Positions 1-7,479 of a DNA stretch of 64,000 nt are shown here, piece after piece. Below the pieces are notes generated by a model. It worked only from the letters and a program-made list of their open reading frames with translations. It did not search any database and was not told where the DNA came from. The translations under genes were made by a program, and so were the position numbers. Within the stretch, counting starts at the first letter, position 1. Each line of letters opens with the position of its first letter. The stretch is taken from assembly GCA_905235445.1 (NCBI GenBank), contig CAJOLJ010000003.1, positions 36,692 to 100,691 of the forward strand, in the 5' to 3' direction. Source of the stretch: an uncultured Bacteroidales bacterium (GTDB lineage Bacteria > Bacteroidota > Bacteroidia > Bacteroidales > UBA932).

Positions 1-113
1 ATACCCTGAGCCACATCGCAGCCCGCAACCACTGCACGGTTCGCCAGCTCAAGAGCTGGAACAATCTCCGTTCAGACCGCCTGAGGGTGGGGCAGGTGCT
101 GTACATTTATTAG
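1..113 (+). CDS. LysM-domain protein, C-terminal fragment
   Basis: The frame starting at base 3 is open from the window edge to a TAG at 111-113 and gives 36 residues. They match the end of a LysM peptidoglycan-binding repeat: TLSHIAARNHCTV followed by LKSWNNL and a closing RVGQVLYIY. LysM domains bind N-acetylglucosamine polymers in the wall. In Bacteroidales such a C-terminal LysM often ends a lytic transglycosylase or amidase, but the catalytic part lies outside the window, so the enzyme type cannot be said. The next gene starts 64 bases downstream on the same strand. Confidence 0.75.
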   Translation, partial: TLSHIAARNHCTVRQLKSWNNLRSDRLRVGQVLYIY

Positions 114-177
114 AGCATCCGGCCTTTTTCCTTCTTTTCTACTATCCATTGTTCTATCGTCTTTTACACTCTTCAAA

Positions 178-1041
178 ATGACATTTGGACATATTCCTTC
201 GGCAGCGTTCCCCTTCCTTCTTGCCGTCCTGCTCCTTTCAGAGCCGCTCCACTGCCAGACAACAGCGACCTCCCTCTCCGATGATGCCTCCTGTAAGGTA
301 GAGAGGGGGATTACCGTGGCCCTTCTCGGGGACTCCATCACCTGGCTTGGTGGGGATGACTGCAAGGGTGAGAAAGGATGGAGCAGGTATTTTGTGGAGG
401 AGATGGGTGAAAAGGTGTCCCTTTGCCGCTCCTACGCCCGTAGCGGGGCAACGTGGACCAATACTCCCTCCACTGTCCGTGACACGAAGTCCGTTTCCGG
501 GAAGCTGGACAATAACAATGTCATTTACAATCAGGTCTGCCGTCTTGTGGATGACGTGAAAATAGGTAGCATGGCTACACCGGACGTCATTATGATAGCT
601 GCCGGAATAAACGATATCTGGTTTCTGAGGTCACGTCCGCAGGCCCTGTCCAGGACACCTGAGGAAGCGTTCGCTTTCAGCGGGACATCCTTCATTACCG
701 GCTCCGCTCCCGGGGAAATCCTCAGCCTCGCCTGGGCCGTGCGCTACAACTGCGAACTTCTCATGGAAGCTTTCCCCGATGCCCAGATTGTCCTGCTGAC
801 CCCGTCCCAGTGCACCAAGGTCCCCTATGCAACCTTGACCCAGGCCTGCGATATCATAGAGGGCTGCGCCAGGAGGATGGCCTTGGGGGTGATCCGGCTG
901 GACAGGTGCAGCAGCGTCTACTCCATACGTGAGGGCATTTCCGCACACAGCACTTACGACGGGGTGCACACCTCTTCGGAGGGAGCCCGGCGCAACGGTG
1001 TCCTCATAGCAAATGCCCTTCGTTCCATGCTCCAGAAATAG
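178..1041 (+). CDS. Secreted SGNH/GDSL-family hydrolase
   Basis: A 287-aa protein with an N-terminal signal peptide (hydrophobic residues about 8-26 ending near LHCQ), so it should act in the periplasm or at the surface. SGNH blocks are visible in order: block I LLGDSIT with nucleophile Ser53, a block II-like ARSGATW, block III AAGINDIW with the conserved Gly and Asn, and block V YDGVHTS with catalytic Asp261 and His264. Family members are esterases or acyltransferases acting on small esters, often acetyl groups on glycans. It is followed after 36 bases by an MBOAT acyltransferase, which suggests it removes or transfers acyl groups on the same polymer; the substrate is inferred only. ATG start chosen because it gives a complete signal peptide. 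Confidence 0.85.
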   Translation: MTFGHIPSAAFPFLLAVLLLSEPLHCQTTATSLSDDASCKVERGITVALLGDSITWLGGDDCKGEKGWSRYFVEEMGEKVSLCRSYARSGATWTNTPSTVRDTKSVSGKLDNNNVIYNQVCRLVDDVKIGSMATPDVIMIAAGINDIWFLRSRPQALSRTPEEAFAFSGTSFITGSAPGEILSLAWAVRYNCELLMEAFPDAQIVLLTPSQCTKVPYATLTQACDIIEGCARRMALGVIRLDRCSSVYSIREGISAHSTYDGVHTSSEGARRNGVLIANALRSMLQK

Positions 1042-1077
1042 CCCCTATACCTGGAAAAAAAGATTCCCGCACCGAAA

Positions 1078-2541
1078 ATGGTATTCTCAGACCTATTCTT
1101 CCTCTTCGCTTTCATCCCCTCTTTCGCCCTTTGCTATCTGCTTGGGTATCTGATTGACAGTGCCCTGGCGAAAGGAAAGTCCCCACAGGGGGGGAAGAAT
1201 ATGACTTTCAGGAATGCCGCCCTGGTCCTTTTCTCCCTCATTTTCTATGCCTGGGGAGAGCCGGTATACGTGTTCCTGATGATTGGAAGCGTCATCATCA
1301 ACTATATAGCGGGACGCTTCATAGACGGGGCGGGGAAGTGGCGAGGGGCCGCGATGATAGTGGGAGTGGCCCTGGACCTGTCTATCCTCGCTGTGTTCAA
1401 GTACGCAGGATTCTTCTGCTCCATACTTCGCTCGCTCGGCCTTCCCGTCGCTGATCCCGGCATTGCCCTTCCCATAGGCATCAGCTTCTACATCTTCCAG
1501 TCCATATCCTACCTTGTGGACGTCTACAGGAGGGAGTCCCCGGGCCAGAAGCGTTTCGTGGACCTGCTGCTGTACATCTCGATGTTCCCTCAGCTCATCG
1601 CGGGTCCCATCGTGCGGTACGGTACCGTGAGCGAGGAGATCCTGCAGCGCCATGTGTCCCTTTCCGATATAAAGGAAGGAATGTGGCGGTTCATCATAGG
1701 TCTCGGAAAGAAAGTCATCATCTCCAACCAGCTCTCGGAACTGTCCACCCAGTTCCTGGGCGGCGGGGTCGAGGGCCTTTCTTCCCTGACGACCCTGGGG
1801 GCCTGGACCGGCATCCTGGCTTTCACCCTGCAGATTTACTTCGACTTCTCGGGATATTCCGACATGGCCATAGGCATGGGCAGGTGCATGGGATTCCATT
1901 TCAAGGAGAACTTCGACCATCCCTATATCTCAAGGAGCCTCACCGAGTTCTGGAGGCGCTGGCACATGTCCCTGGGCAGTTTCTTTAGGGACTATGTCTA
2001 CATTCCCCTCGGAGGGAACCGCCGTCATCAGCCCCTTAACATCCTCATTGTCTGGTTCCTTACCGGTATGTGGCATGGGGCCAGCTGGAACTTCATCCTG
2101 TGGGGACTGTATTTCGGGATCATAGTGATGATCGAGAAGTACACTATCATCCGCTGGAAGGACCGCATCCCCGCAGTGTTTCTTCACATCTACAGTCTCT
2201 TCATAATAATAATGGGATGGGGACTGTTCTATTTCGAGGACTTCGCGTCCCTCGGGGTGTTCTTCAAGGCCTTCTTCGGGGCGGGCGCCAAGGACGGGGC
2301 CGGGAACTTCGTGGCCACCAGCGCCCTCCTGGACAATTTCTTCCTGTGGATAGGCGCCATCCTGCTGTCCCTTCCCGTCGGACGGACCTTGGAGGGATGG
2401 ATCCTCAAGCTTTTCGGGCAGAAGGCCGGGGAAGCGGTCCTGGAAGTGTCCAAGCTCTTACTTAGCCTCGGAATACTTCTCCTTAGCTGCGCCCTTCTTG
2501 TAGGGGCCACCAATAACGCATTCATTTACACCAGGTTCTAG
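1078..2541 (+). CDS. MBOAT-family membrane O-acyltransferase (AlgI-like)
   Basis: A 487-aa polytopic membrane protein with about ten hydrophobic segments. It carries the MBOAT/AlgI signature: GISFYIFQSISYLVDVYR (about residues 138-155), TEFWRRWHMSLGSFFRDYVYIPLGG with His296, and TGMWHGASWN with the invariant His333. In this family the protein moves an acyl group, usually acetyl, from the cytoplasm across the inner membrane to a periplasmic partner that esterifies a polysaccharide (AlgI with AlgJ/AlgX, PatA with PatB, DltB with DltD). Two DHHW partner proteins follow directly, 27 and then 34 bases apart, so a transferase complex is likely. The length matches AlgI-type proteins. The acyl donor and polymer are not determined by the sequence. 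Confidence 0.92.
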   Translation: MVFSDLFFLFAFIPSFALCYLLGYLIDSALAKGKSPQGGKNMTFRNAALVLFSLIFYAWGEPVYVFLMIGSVIINYIAGRFIDGAGKWRGAAMIVGVALDLSILAVFKYAGFFCSILRSLGLPVADPGIALPIGISFYIFQSISYLVDVYRRESPGQKRFVDLLLYISMFPQLIAGPIVRYGTVSEEILQRHVSLSDIKEGMWRFIIGLGKKVIISNQLSELSTQFLGGGVEGLSSLTTLGAWTGILAFTLQIYFDFSGYSDMAIGMGRCMGFHFKENFDHPYISRSLTEFWRRWHMSLGSFFRDYVYIPLGGNRRHQPLNILIVWFLTGMWHGASWNFILWGLYFGIIVMIEKYTIIRWKDRIPAVFLHIYSLFIIIMGWGLFYFEDFASLGVFFKAFFGAGAKDGAGNFVATSALLDNFFLWIGAILLSLPVGRTLEGWILKLFGQKAGEAVLEVSKLLLSLGILLLSCALLVGATNNAFIYTRF

Positions 2542-2568
2542 GACCTTGACATTATACGGACAGAAAAG

Positions 2569-4032
2569 TTGCGGAAATTATCTTCACATAGGTCGTCATC
2601 CATTCTTTCCCGGGTTTCGGGAATGCTTCTTGCGTTCCTGCTTCTGTACCCCTGTGCCCTTCCTGCCGCCGCCTCCACGCTTCCCTCCGTCCAGAACGAG
2701 AGGAAGAGTTGGAAAGTGCCCCAGAGGGTGGTGGACTTTTTCGATGACATGTGGAATGACACCCTCGACTTTTTCCAGGAGAAGGTTGGACCTTTCTTCA
2801 CTAAGGACAGGAGGATAAAGAAAAAAGGTGAACCGTACATAAGGAAAAACGACCGCCTGAGTACACCTGCGCCAGATACCTCCCTTGTCGCTGCGCCTTC
2901 CCTCACCTCCTCCTCCGCCTCCTCCATGCGAAGGGCCTACCGCCATCCTGTGCTGAAGAATCCGGGCCATGTGCCACCACCCAAGGTGATAGTGAACTAC
3001 ACCATCCCTTCCCCCCGGGAACTGTTCCTTTTCAACGGGAAGGAGAAAAGGACCGTGGGACCCTACGTCAATACGGTCAATCCCGATGCTCCCGCAAGGA
3101 AGGCCAGGAGGATGATTATCGCGGGGAATGGGAATGACATCAGGGCTTTCAGTCCCTTCGGGGCCCCCTATTCCAAGGGCAGGGCATATGCCGAGGTCGT
3201 GAACGCCTACAAGGAGGCTTTCCCGTCCGTGAGGGTGTACTGCATGCCCATCCCGACAGCGGGGGAGTTCTACCTTCCCGATGCCGCTTCCACCTGGTCC
3301 AGCTCCCAGGGGGACATGATAGATGTCATTTTCGCGGCCCTCAGAAGGGATGTCACTGCGGTGGATGCATACGATGCCTTGGCCTCCCATGTCAGGGAGC
3401 CGATATATTCGAGGACCGACCATCACTGGATGCCGCTCGGGGCCTACTATGCGGCCGAGAGTTTCGCGGTCATGGCCCGCGTCCCGTTCAGGAGCCTCGA
3501 CAGCTACGATACCCATGTGATACATGATTTTACCGGGACCATGTCGGGCTATACCCGTGACAAGAAGGTGCAGTCCACCCGGGAAGAGTTCGTCTACTAT
3601 ACTCCCAGGGGACTGGACAGCAAGACTATATACACGGTCTACCATCTGGACAGGAAAAGACGCAACGTCATCTCCGAGGACCCTCCCGAGGAAGGCGACT
3701 TCTTCATGCACTATCCTGACGGCAGTGCCGCAGCCTACAGTACTTTCGCGGGAGGAGACGTACGCATCGTGGAAATCCATACGGGTGCCCGCACATCGGG
3801 GCGCCGCCTCATGATACTGAAGGACAGTTTCGGGAATGCGGTCCCCTCATTCCTGTTCTATTCTTTCGAGGAAATCCATGTCATCGACTGCAGGTATTTC
3901 CTGGAGAACATGAAAGAGTATGTCAGCACTCACGGCATAACCGACATCCTTTTTGTCAACAATATGTCACATGTCTGTACGGACGCTACCGTCAACAGCT
4001 ACTACAAGTACTTGACGCAGACAAAGAAATAA
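2569..4032 (+). CDS. DHHW-family periplasmic acyltransferase partner, first copy
   Basis: 487 aa counted from a TTG start at 2569; an in-frame ATG at 2623 would also keep the signal peptide (MLLAFLLLYPCALPAAAS) and is a fair alternative. The DHHW motif is RTDHHWMPLGAYYA with Asp284 and His286, and the serine block is ILKDSFGNAVPSF with Ser420, matching the Asp-His-Ser arrangement of AlgJ/AlgX. These proteins accept acyl groups from an MBOAT protein and place them on periplasmic glycans. The first 150 residues are basic, Pro/Ser-rich and probably disordered. It lies 27 bases after the MBOAT gene and is paralogous to the next gene: both share an IHDFTG/IHRFVG region, an AYSTF.GGD block and an ITDILF.NN C-terminal block. 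Confidence 0.88.
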   Translation: MRKLSSHRSSSILSRVSGMLLAFLLLYPCALPAAASTLPSVQNERKSWKVPQRVVDFFDDMWNDTLDFFQEKVGPFFTKDRRIKKKGEPYIRKNDRLSTPAPDTSLVAAPSLTSSSASSMRRAYRHPVLKNPGHVPPPKVIVNYTIPSPRELFLFNGKEKRTVGPYVNTVNPDAPARKARRMIIAGNGNDIRAFSPFGAPYSKGRAYAEVVNAYKEAFPSVRVYCMPIPTAGEFYLPDAASTWSSSQGDMIDVIFAALRRDVTAVDAYDALASHVREPIYSRTDHHWMPLGAYYAAESFAVMARVPFRSLDSYDTHVIHDFTGTMSGYTRDKKVQSTREEFVYYTPRGLDSKTIYTVYHLDRKRRNVISEDPPEEGDFFMHYPDGSAAAYSTFAGGDVRIVEIHTGARTSGRRLMILKDSFGNAVPSFLFYSFEEIHVIDCRYFLENMKEYVSTHGITDILFVNNMSHVCTDATVNSYYKYLTQTKK

Positions 4033-4066
4033 AGATAACCCCCTTCAAAATATACCAAGCCGGGAA

Positions 4067-5878
4067 ATGAACCTCTCACCGAAGAAATACTCCCTGATAT
4101 ACCTTGTCCCCATCATCCTTCTGTGGGCGGGCCTCACTGTGGTATTCAATACCTTCCCCCGTTCCACCTACTCGGAACTGGAGAAAAGGTCCCTGAAGAC
4201 TCCTCCTCCCTTCACCCTGGATTCCCTCCGGAGCGGGGCATTCACCTCGGAGGTCAGTTCCTGGTATTCCGACAGCGAGCCTTTCAGGGATGATTTCATG
4301 ACTGCCAGCATGACTTTCGACCACCTGCTCGCCTTCCCGGGAAGCGGGAGCGAAAGGGTGCGTTTCCATGCCCCGAAGGACCCGATGGGCGGGGAGGAGG
4401 AGGACTCTGCCGCATTTGCCGCCTTGCTCTCCCAGGAGGACAGCCTCGCCTCCATTCCCAAGGAGGGTTATTCCCCCTACTCGCCGGGGGATACCCTCGC
4501 CTACAGCGGAGGGGCGGAAGACAAGGCCAAGATCGCCAATTCAGGCATAATAATAGTCGGGAGCGGGGAGAATGTGAGGGCCCTGATGGGATTCTGGGCC
4601 ACGGAGAAGAACGGCGGGAACTATGCCCAGACGGTGAACCGGTACGATGCGGTATTCGGTGACTCGGTGAAGGTATACTGCATGCCGATCCCCACGTCCA
4701 CTGAGTTCTACTGCCCTCCTTCGGCCAAGAAGACCATAAAGGAGCAGTGGCCGGTCATGAACAATATCTTCATCCATCTGAACCCCAGGGTCAAGGTGGT
4801 CAATATCCATCCTGTCCTCTCGGAGCACAGGGCGGAACCCATTTATCTGAGGACCGACCACCACTGGGCCCCTCTGGGGGCTTTTTATGCCGCCAGGGAG
4901 TTCGCGAAGGAGGCGGGAGTGCCCTTCAGGGAACTGGATGCCTACGATGAGCATGTGATCCATCGTTTCGTCGGGTCCATGTACGGGTACTCAGGGGACA
5001 TATCGGTAAAGAAAGCCCCCGAGGATTTTGTGTATTACATTCCCAACCAGGTTAGTTTCACCACCACCTACATCAACTACTCCGCGAACGAGGACCTCCA
5101 GGTGACCGGGGAGTCCAAGCCCCACGAGGGCAATTACTTCTACCAGTTCCCCGACGGCAGCGGAGGAGCCTATTCCACCTTCATGGGAGGTGACATGAAA
5201 CTGACCAAGGTGGTCACCGGGACAGGCAACGGAAGGAGGGTGCTCATACTGAAGGACAGCTTCGGAAACGCTGTCCCCGGGTATCTTTTCTACTCCTTCG
5301 AGGAGGTGCATGTGGTGGATTTCCGGTACTTCACCAAGAACCTCGTGAAGTACGTGGGCGAGAACCACATAACCGACATCCTCTTCGCGAACAATACCGG
5401 CAACTGCTGCAACGCTTTCGTGTGCCGAAGCTATATCCGCTTCCTTACCCAGAGGGGAGGGATCGTGGTTCCCGACGTGCCCAAGGACACGACCTACAGG
5501 AAAGACGTGATGAGCAGGGAAGCGGTGGACTCCGTGGAGAGGGCTGCCATGCTAAGGAGGGATTCAACTGCGGTGGATTCATTGAGGGGGAAGGTTGCGG
5601 ACTCCCTTCTCGTGGGAGGGGCCGACTCCCTGCGTCCTAAGGCCGCACTCCCCGACTCCCTTAGGAAAGGGGTCCCTGCACCCTCCGACAGCAGCGCCCT
5701 TAAAACTGCCGTGCCCGAGGTGAAGGAGAAGAGTGGCGGGGAACAGCTGAAGGAAGAGCCTCCCGTGAAAGAGGAGAAGAGTAAAGCCAAGGAGGAAGAA
5801 GGGGAGAAGAAGGAGAGCGGGGAAGAAGAAAACTCCGGCACTGAAAAAACAGGGGACCAGGTCGGCGGAGCATTATGA
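4067..5878 (+). CDS. DHHW-family periplasmic acyltransferase partner, second copy with charged tail
   Basis: 603 aa with an N-terminal membrane anchor or signal (YLVPIILLWAGLTVVF, residues about 11-26). It holds RTDHHWAPLGAFYA (Asp264, His266) and ILKDSFGNAVPGY (Ser398), so the catalytic set of the family is complete. It is clearly paralogous to the preceding gene across the catalytic half. Unlike that copy it has a C-terminal extension from about residue 465: first a Ser/Asp/Leu region with repeated ADSL(R) units, then a Lys/Glu-rich stretch. The tail is a plausible spacer or binding segment with no assigned fold. The stop codon overlaps the start of the next gene by 4 bases (ATGA), a sign of translational coupling. 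Confidence 0.88.
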   Translation: MNLSPKKYSLIYLVPIILLWAGLTVVFNTFPRSTYSELEKRSLKTPPPFTLDSLRSGAFTSEVSSWYSDSEPFRDDFMTASMTFDHLLAFPGSGSERVRFHAPKDPMGGEEEDSAAFAALLSQEDSLASIPKEGYSPYSPGDTLAYSGGAEDKAKIANSGIIIVGSGENVRALMGFWATEKNGGNYAQTVNRYDAVFGDSVKVYCMPIPTSTEFYCPPSAKKTIKEQWPVMNNIFIHLNPRVKVVNIHPVLSEHRAEPIYLRTDHHWAPLGAFYAAREFAKEAGVPFRELDAYDEHVIHRFVGSMYGYSGDISVKKAPEDFVYYIPNQVSFTTTYINYSANEDLQVTGESKPHEGNYFYQFPDGSGGAYSTFMGGDMKLTKVVTGTGNGRRVLILKDSFGNAVPGYLFYSFEEVHVVDFRYFTKNLVKYVGENHITDILFANNTGNCCNAFVCRSYIRFLTQRGGIVVPDVPKDTTYRKDVMSREAVDSVERAAMLRRDSTAVDSLRGKVADSLLVGGADSLRPKAALPDSLRKGVPAPSDSSALKTAVPEVKEKSGGEQLKEEPPVKEEKSKAKEEEGEKKESGEEENSGTEKTGDQVGGAL

Positions 5879-6444
5879 AAGTGAATTCTCCCGACCTTTC
5901 CTCCGAGCTTCAGGGATACTCCCGGAGGCTGGAAGCTGACCTTTGGGGCAAGTGCGTCTCTCGGGGGCTCCTTGCAGGGGAAGTCCTTCCTTCGAGCCCC
6001 GACATAGATGACGCCTTCGTGAGCCTCTCTCCGGATTACCTCGCAGATGCCATAAAGGAGTTCAATGCCTATCCCGAGGTGGTATTCGCCTGGGCCGGTT
6101 TCCTGGGAAGCGCAGTGGCATATCTCTGGGACAAGGACTGGGAGCGGTACTCTCCCGGGAGTTACGCTTTCTACCGGGGGGAGAGGGGGTATGACTACAT
6201 GGATGAGCATATCCTTTACGATATCATTGGCTACGGGCAGGATAGCGAGGAGGCGAAGACCCTCCTCGAGGACATGAGATACCTCAGTGGCCATGCACTC
6301 TCATTCCTTCTTCACGACGGGCTGGAGAGCGGGACACTGCAGGCTTACCGGGGAGTTGTCCTCACTGTCGAGGTCATGTACCGCTTCGGAGCGGCGCTAA
6401 TGCTGTGGCGACTGGGTTACAGGATGCACTCTCACTCCTTCTAG
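5875..6444 (+). CDS. Conserved Bacteroidales protein of unknown function, 189 aa
   Basis: 189 aa with no signal peptide and no clear transmembrane helix, although PEVVFAWAGFLGSAVAYLW (about residues 67-85) is hydrophobic and amphipathic. The composition is alpha-helical and acidic. I do not recognise a named domain; the general pattern (AWAGFLG, WDKDWE, GYDYMDEHI, LGYR near the end) resembles hypothetical proteins I associate with Bacteroidales. The start overlaps the DHHW gene by 4 bases, so it is probably made together with the acylation machinery, as a cytoplasmic helper or by simple co-transcription. No catalytic motif is visible. Function unknown. Confidence 0.75.
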   Translation: MKVNSPDLSSELQGYSRRLEADLWGKCVSRGLLAGEVLPSSPDIDDAFVSLSPDYLADAIKEFNAYPEVVFAWAGFLGSAVAYLWDKDWERYSPGSYAFYRGERGYDYMDEHILYDIIGYGQDSEEAKTLLEDMRYLSGHALSFLLHDGLESGTLQAYRGVVLTVEVMYRFGAALMLWRLGYRMHSHSF

Positions 6445-6485
6445 CCCCCTCCCGCCATCCGATAACCACTCTACCATAGGCACTT

Positions 6486-7364
6486 ATGTCCACCAAAAGA
6501 AAATATCCCGTCCTTGAGGAATTCTCCCTCATTCCACGCATCCGTGTCCCCATGGACAGGAGGGTCCTCTCCATGGCAAATTCCCTGTACCTGTCGTCCC
6601 TGAAGTGGAAAGGAAAGGGAAAGACGATAGATGTGCGGGAGGTCGTGACCCAAGGCGGCGTAAGGGGGGACCTCGTTTCTCCCATCGGCAAGGGGACTGA
6701 CCCTGTCCACTCACGTGCCATCCTTTTCATTCATGGGGGAGGGTTCGTCTTTAAGGCTGCGCTCTATCACAGGGAACTTGCGGAGCGCTACTGCCTCGGG
6801 ACGGGGGTCCCGCTCCTTGCGGTGGATTATGCCCTCAGTTACGATTCCCCATACGGAAAACCCCTGCAGGACTGCATTGAGGCATATGACTGGCTGAGTG
6901 CCAGATACTCCGATATCTCCATAGTTGGAGACTCCGCAGGAGGGTTCCTGGCCCTCAAGGTGGCCCTCTCTTCCGGCAGGAAACCTTCCCGTCTTCTCTT
7001 GGTTTACCCGGTAGTTGACTGCAGCATGAGGACCCCGTCCATGGCGGAGTATACCGATACCCCCGTCTGGGACAGTGTCAGCAACCATAGGATGTGGGAG
7101 TATTACCTCCAGGGAAACGCCGAAGAGTCCCTCCTGGACGGGGATCTGTCGGGTCTTCCACCGACCCGCATCGAGACGGCCCAGTATGACTGCCTCCATG
7201 ACGAGGCGGTGCTCCTCGCCGGGAAACTGCAGGAATCCTCCGTCCCCGTCACTCTCATCCAGACCCAGGGGACGGTCCATGGCTATGACATAGTTATGGG
7301 GTCGGCACTCGTGCAAAGCTGCATCGAGGAGAGGATAAAGTTCCTACTGAACGGTGTTCAGTAG
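6486..7364 (+). CDS. Alpha/beta hydrolase, HSL-type carboxylesterase
   Basis: 292 aa, no signal peptide. The oxyanion motif HGGG is at residues 83-86, the nucleophile elbow GDSAGG contains Ser150, the acid is probably Asp235 in QYDCLHDE, and the catalytic His265 is in GTVHGYD. This is the hormone-sensitive-lipase branch of the alpha/beta hydrolases, which cleaves short acyl esters. Length and motif spacing are normal for the group. It ends the same-strand run that begins with the SGNH hydrolase, 41 bases after the unknown gene, so a cytoplasmic role in recycling acyl esters is a reasonable inference; the true substrate is unknown. Confidence 0.85.
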   Translation: MSTKRKYPVLEEFSLIPRIRVPMDRRVLSMANSLYLSSLKWKGKGKTIDVREVVTQGGVRGDLVSPIGKGTDPVHSRAILFIHGGGFVFKAALYHRELAERYCLGTGVPLLAVDYALSYDSPYGKPLQDCIEAYDWLSARYSDISIVGDSAGGFLALKVALSSGRKPSRLLLVYPVVDCSMRTPSMAEYTDTPVWDSVSNHRMWEYYLQGNAEESLLDGDLSGLPPTRIETAQYDCLHDEAVLLAGKLQESSVPVTLIQTQGTVHGYDIVMGSALVQSCIEERIKFLLNGVQ

Positions 7365-7406
7365 AAAAAACTGTATTTTCCTGCATAGAAAAACCCGCCA
7401 AAGAAG

Positions 7407-7414
7407 TATATTTG
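7407..7414 (+). promoter_or_regulatory. Predicted promoter -7 element upstream of pyrG
   Basis: TATATTTG matches the Bacteroidota -7 consensus TAnnTTTG and lies 65 bases before the pyrG ATG. It shows that the upstream in-frame extension to 7354 is not translated. No clear -33 TTTG box is seen at the usual distance. Confidence 0.65.
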
Positions 7415-7424
7415 CAACCCGGAC

Positions 7425-7442
7425 TGGAGGATGTGTCCTCCA
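7425..7442 (+). promoter_or_regulatory. Stem-loop at the pyrG mRNA 5' end
   Basis: TGGAGGA, a TGTG loop and TCCTCCA form a perfect 7-bp stem starting 10 bases after the -7 element. It would sit at or near the transcript start. Its role is unknown; similar stems follow other promoters in this window. Confidence 0.6.
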
Positions 7443-7479
7443 AAAGCAAATAGAAATCCCCAAAAACACAGTCCGGAAA

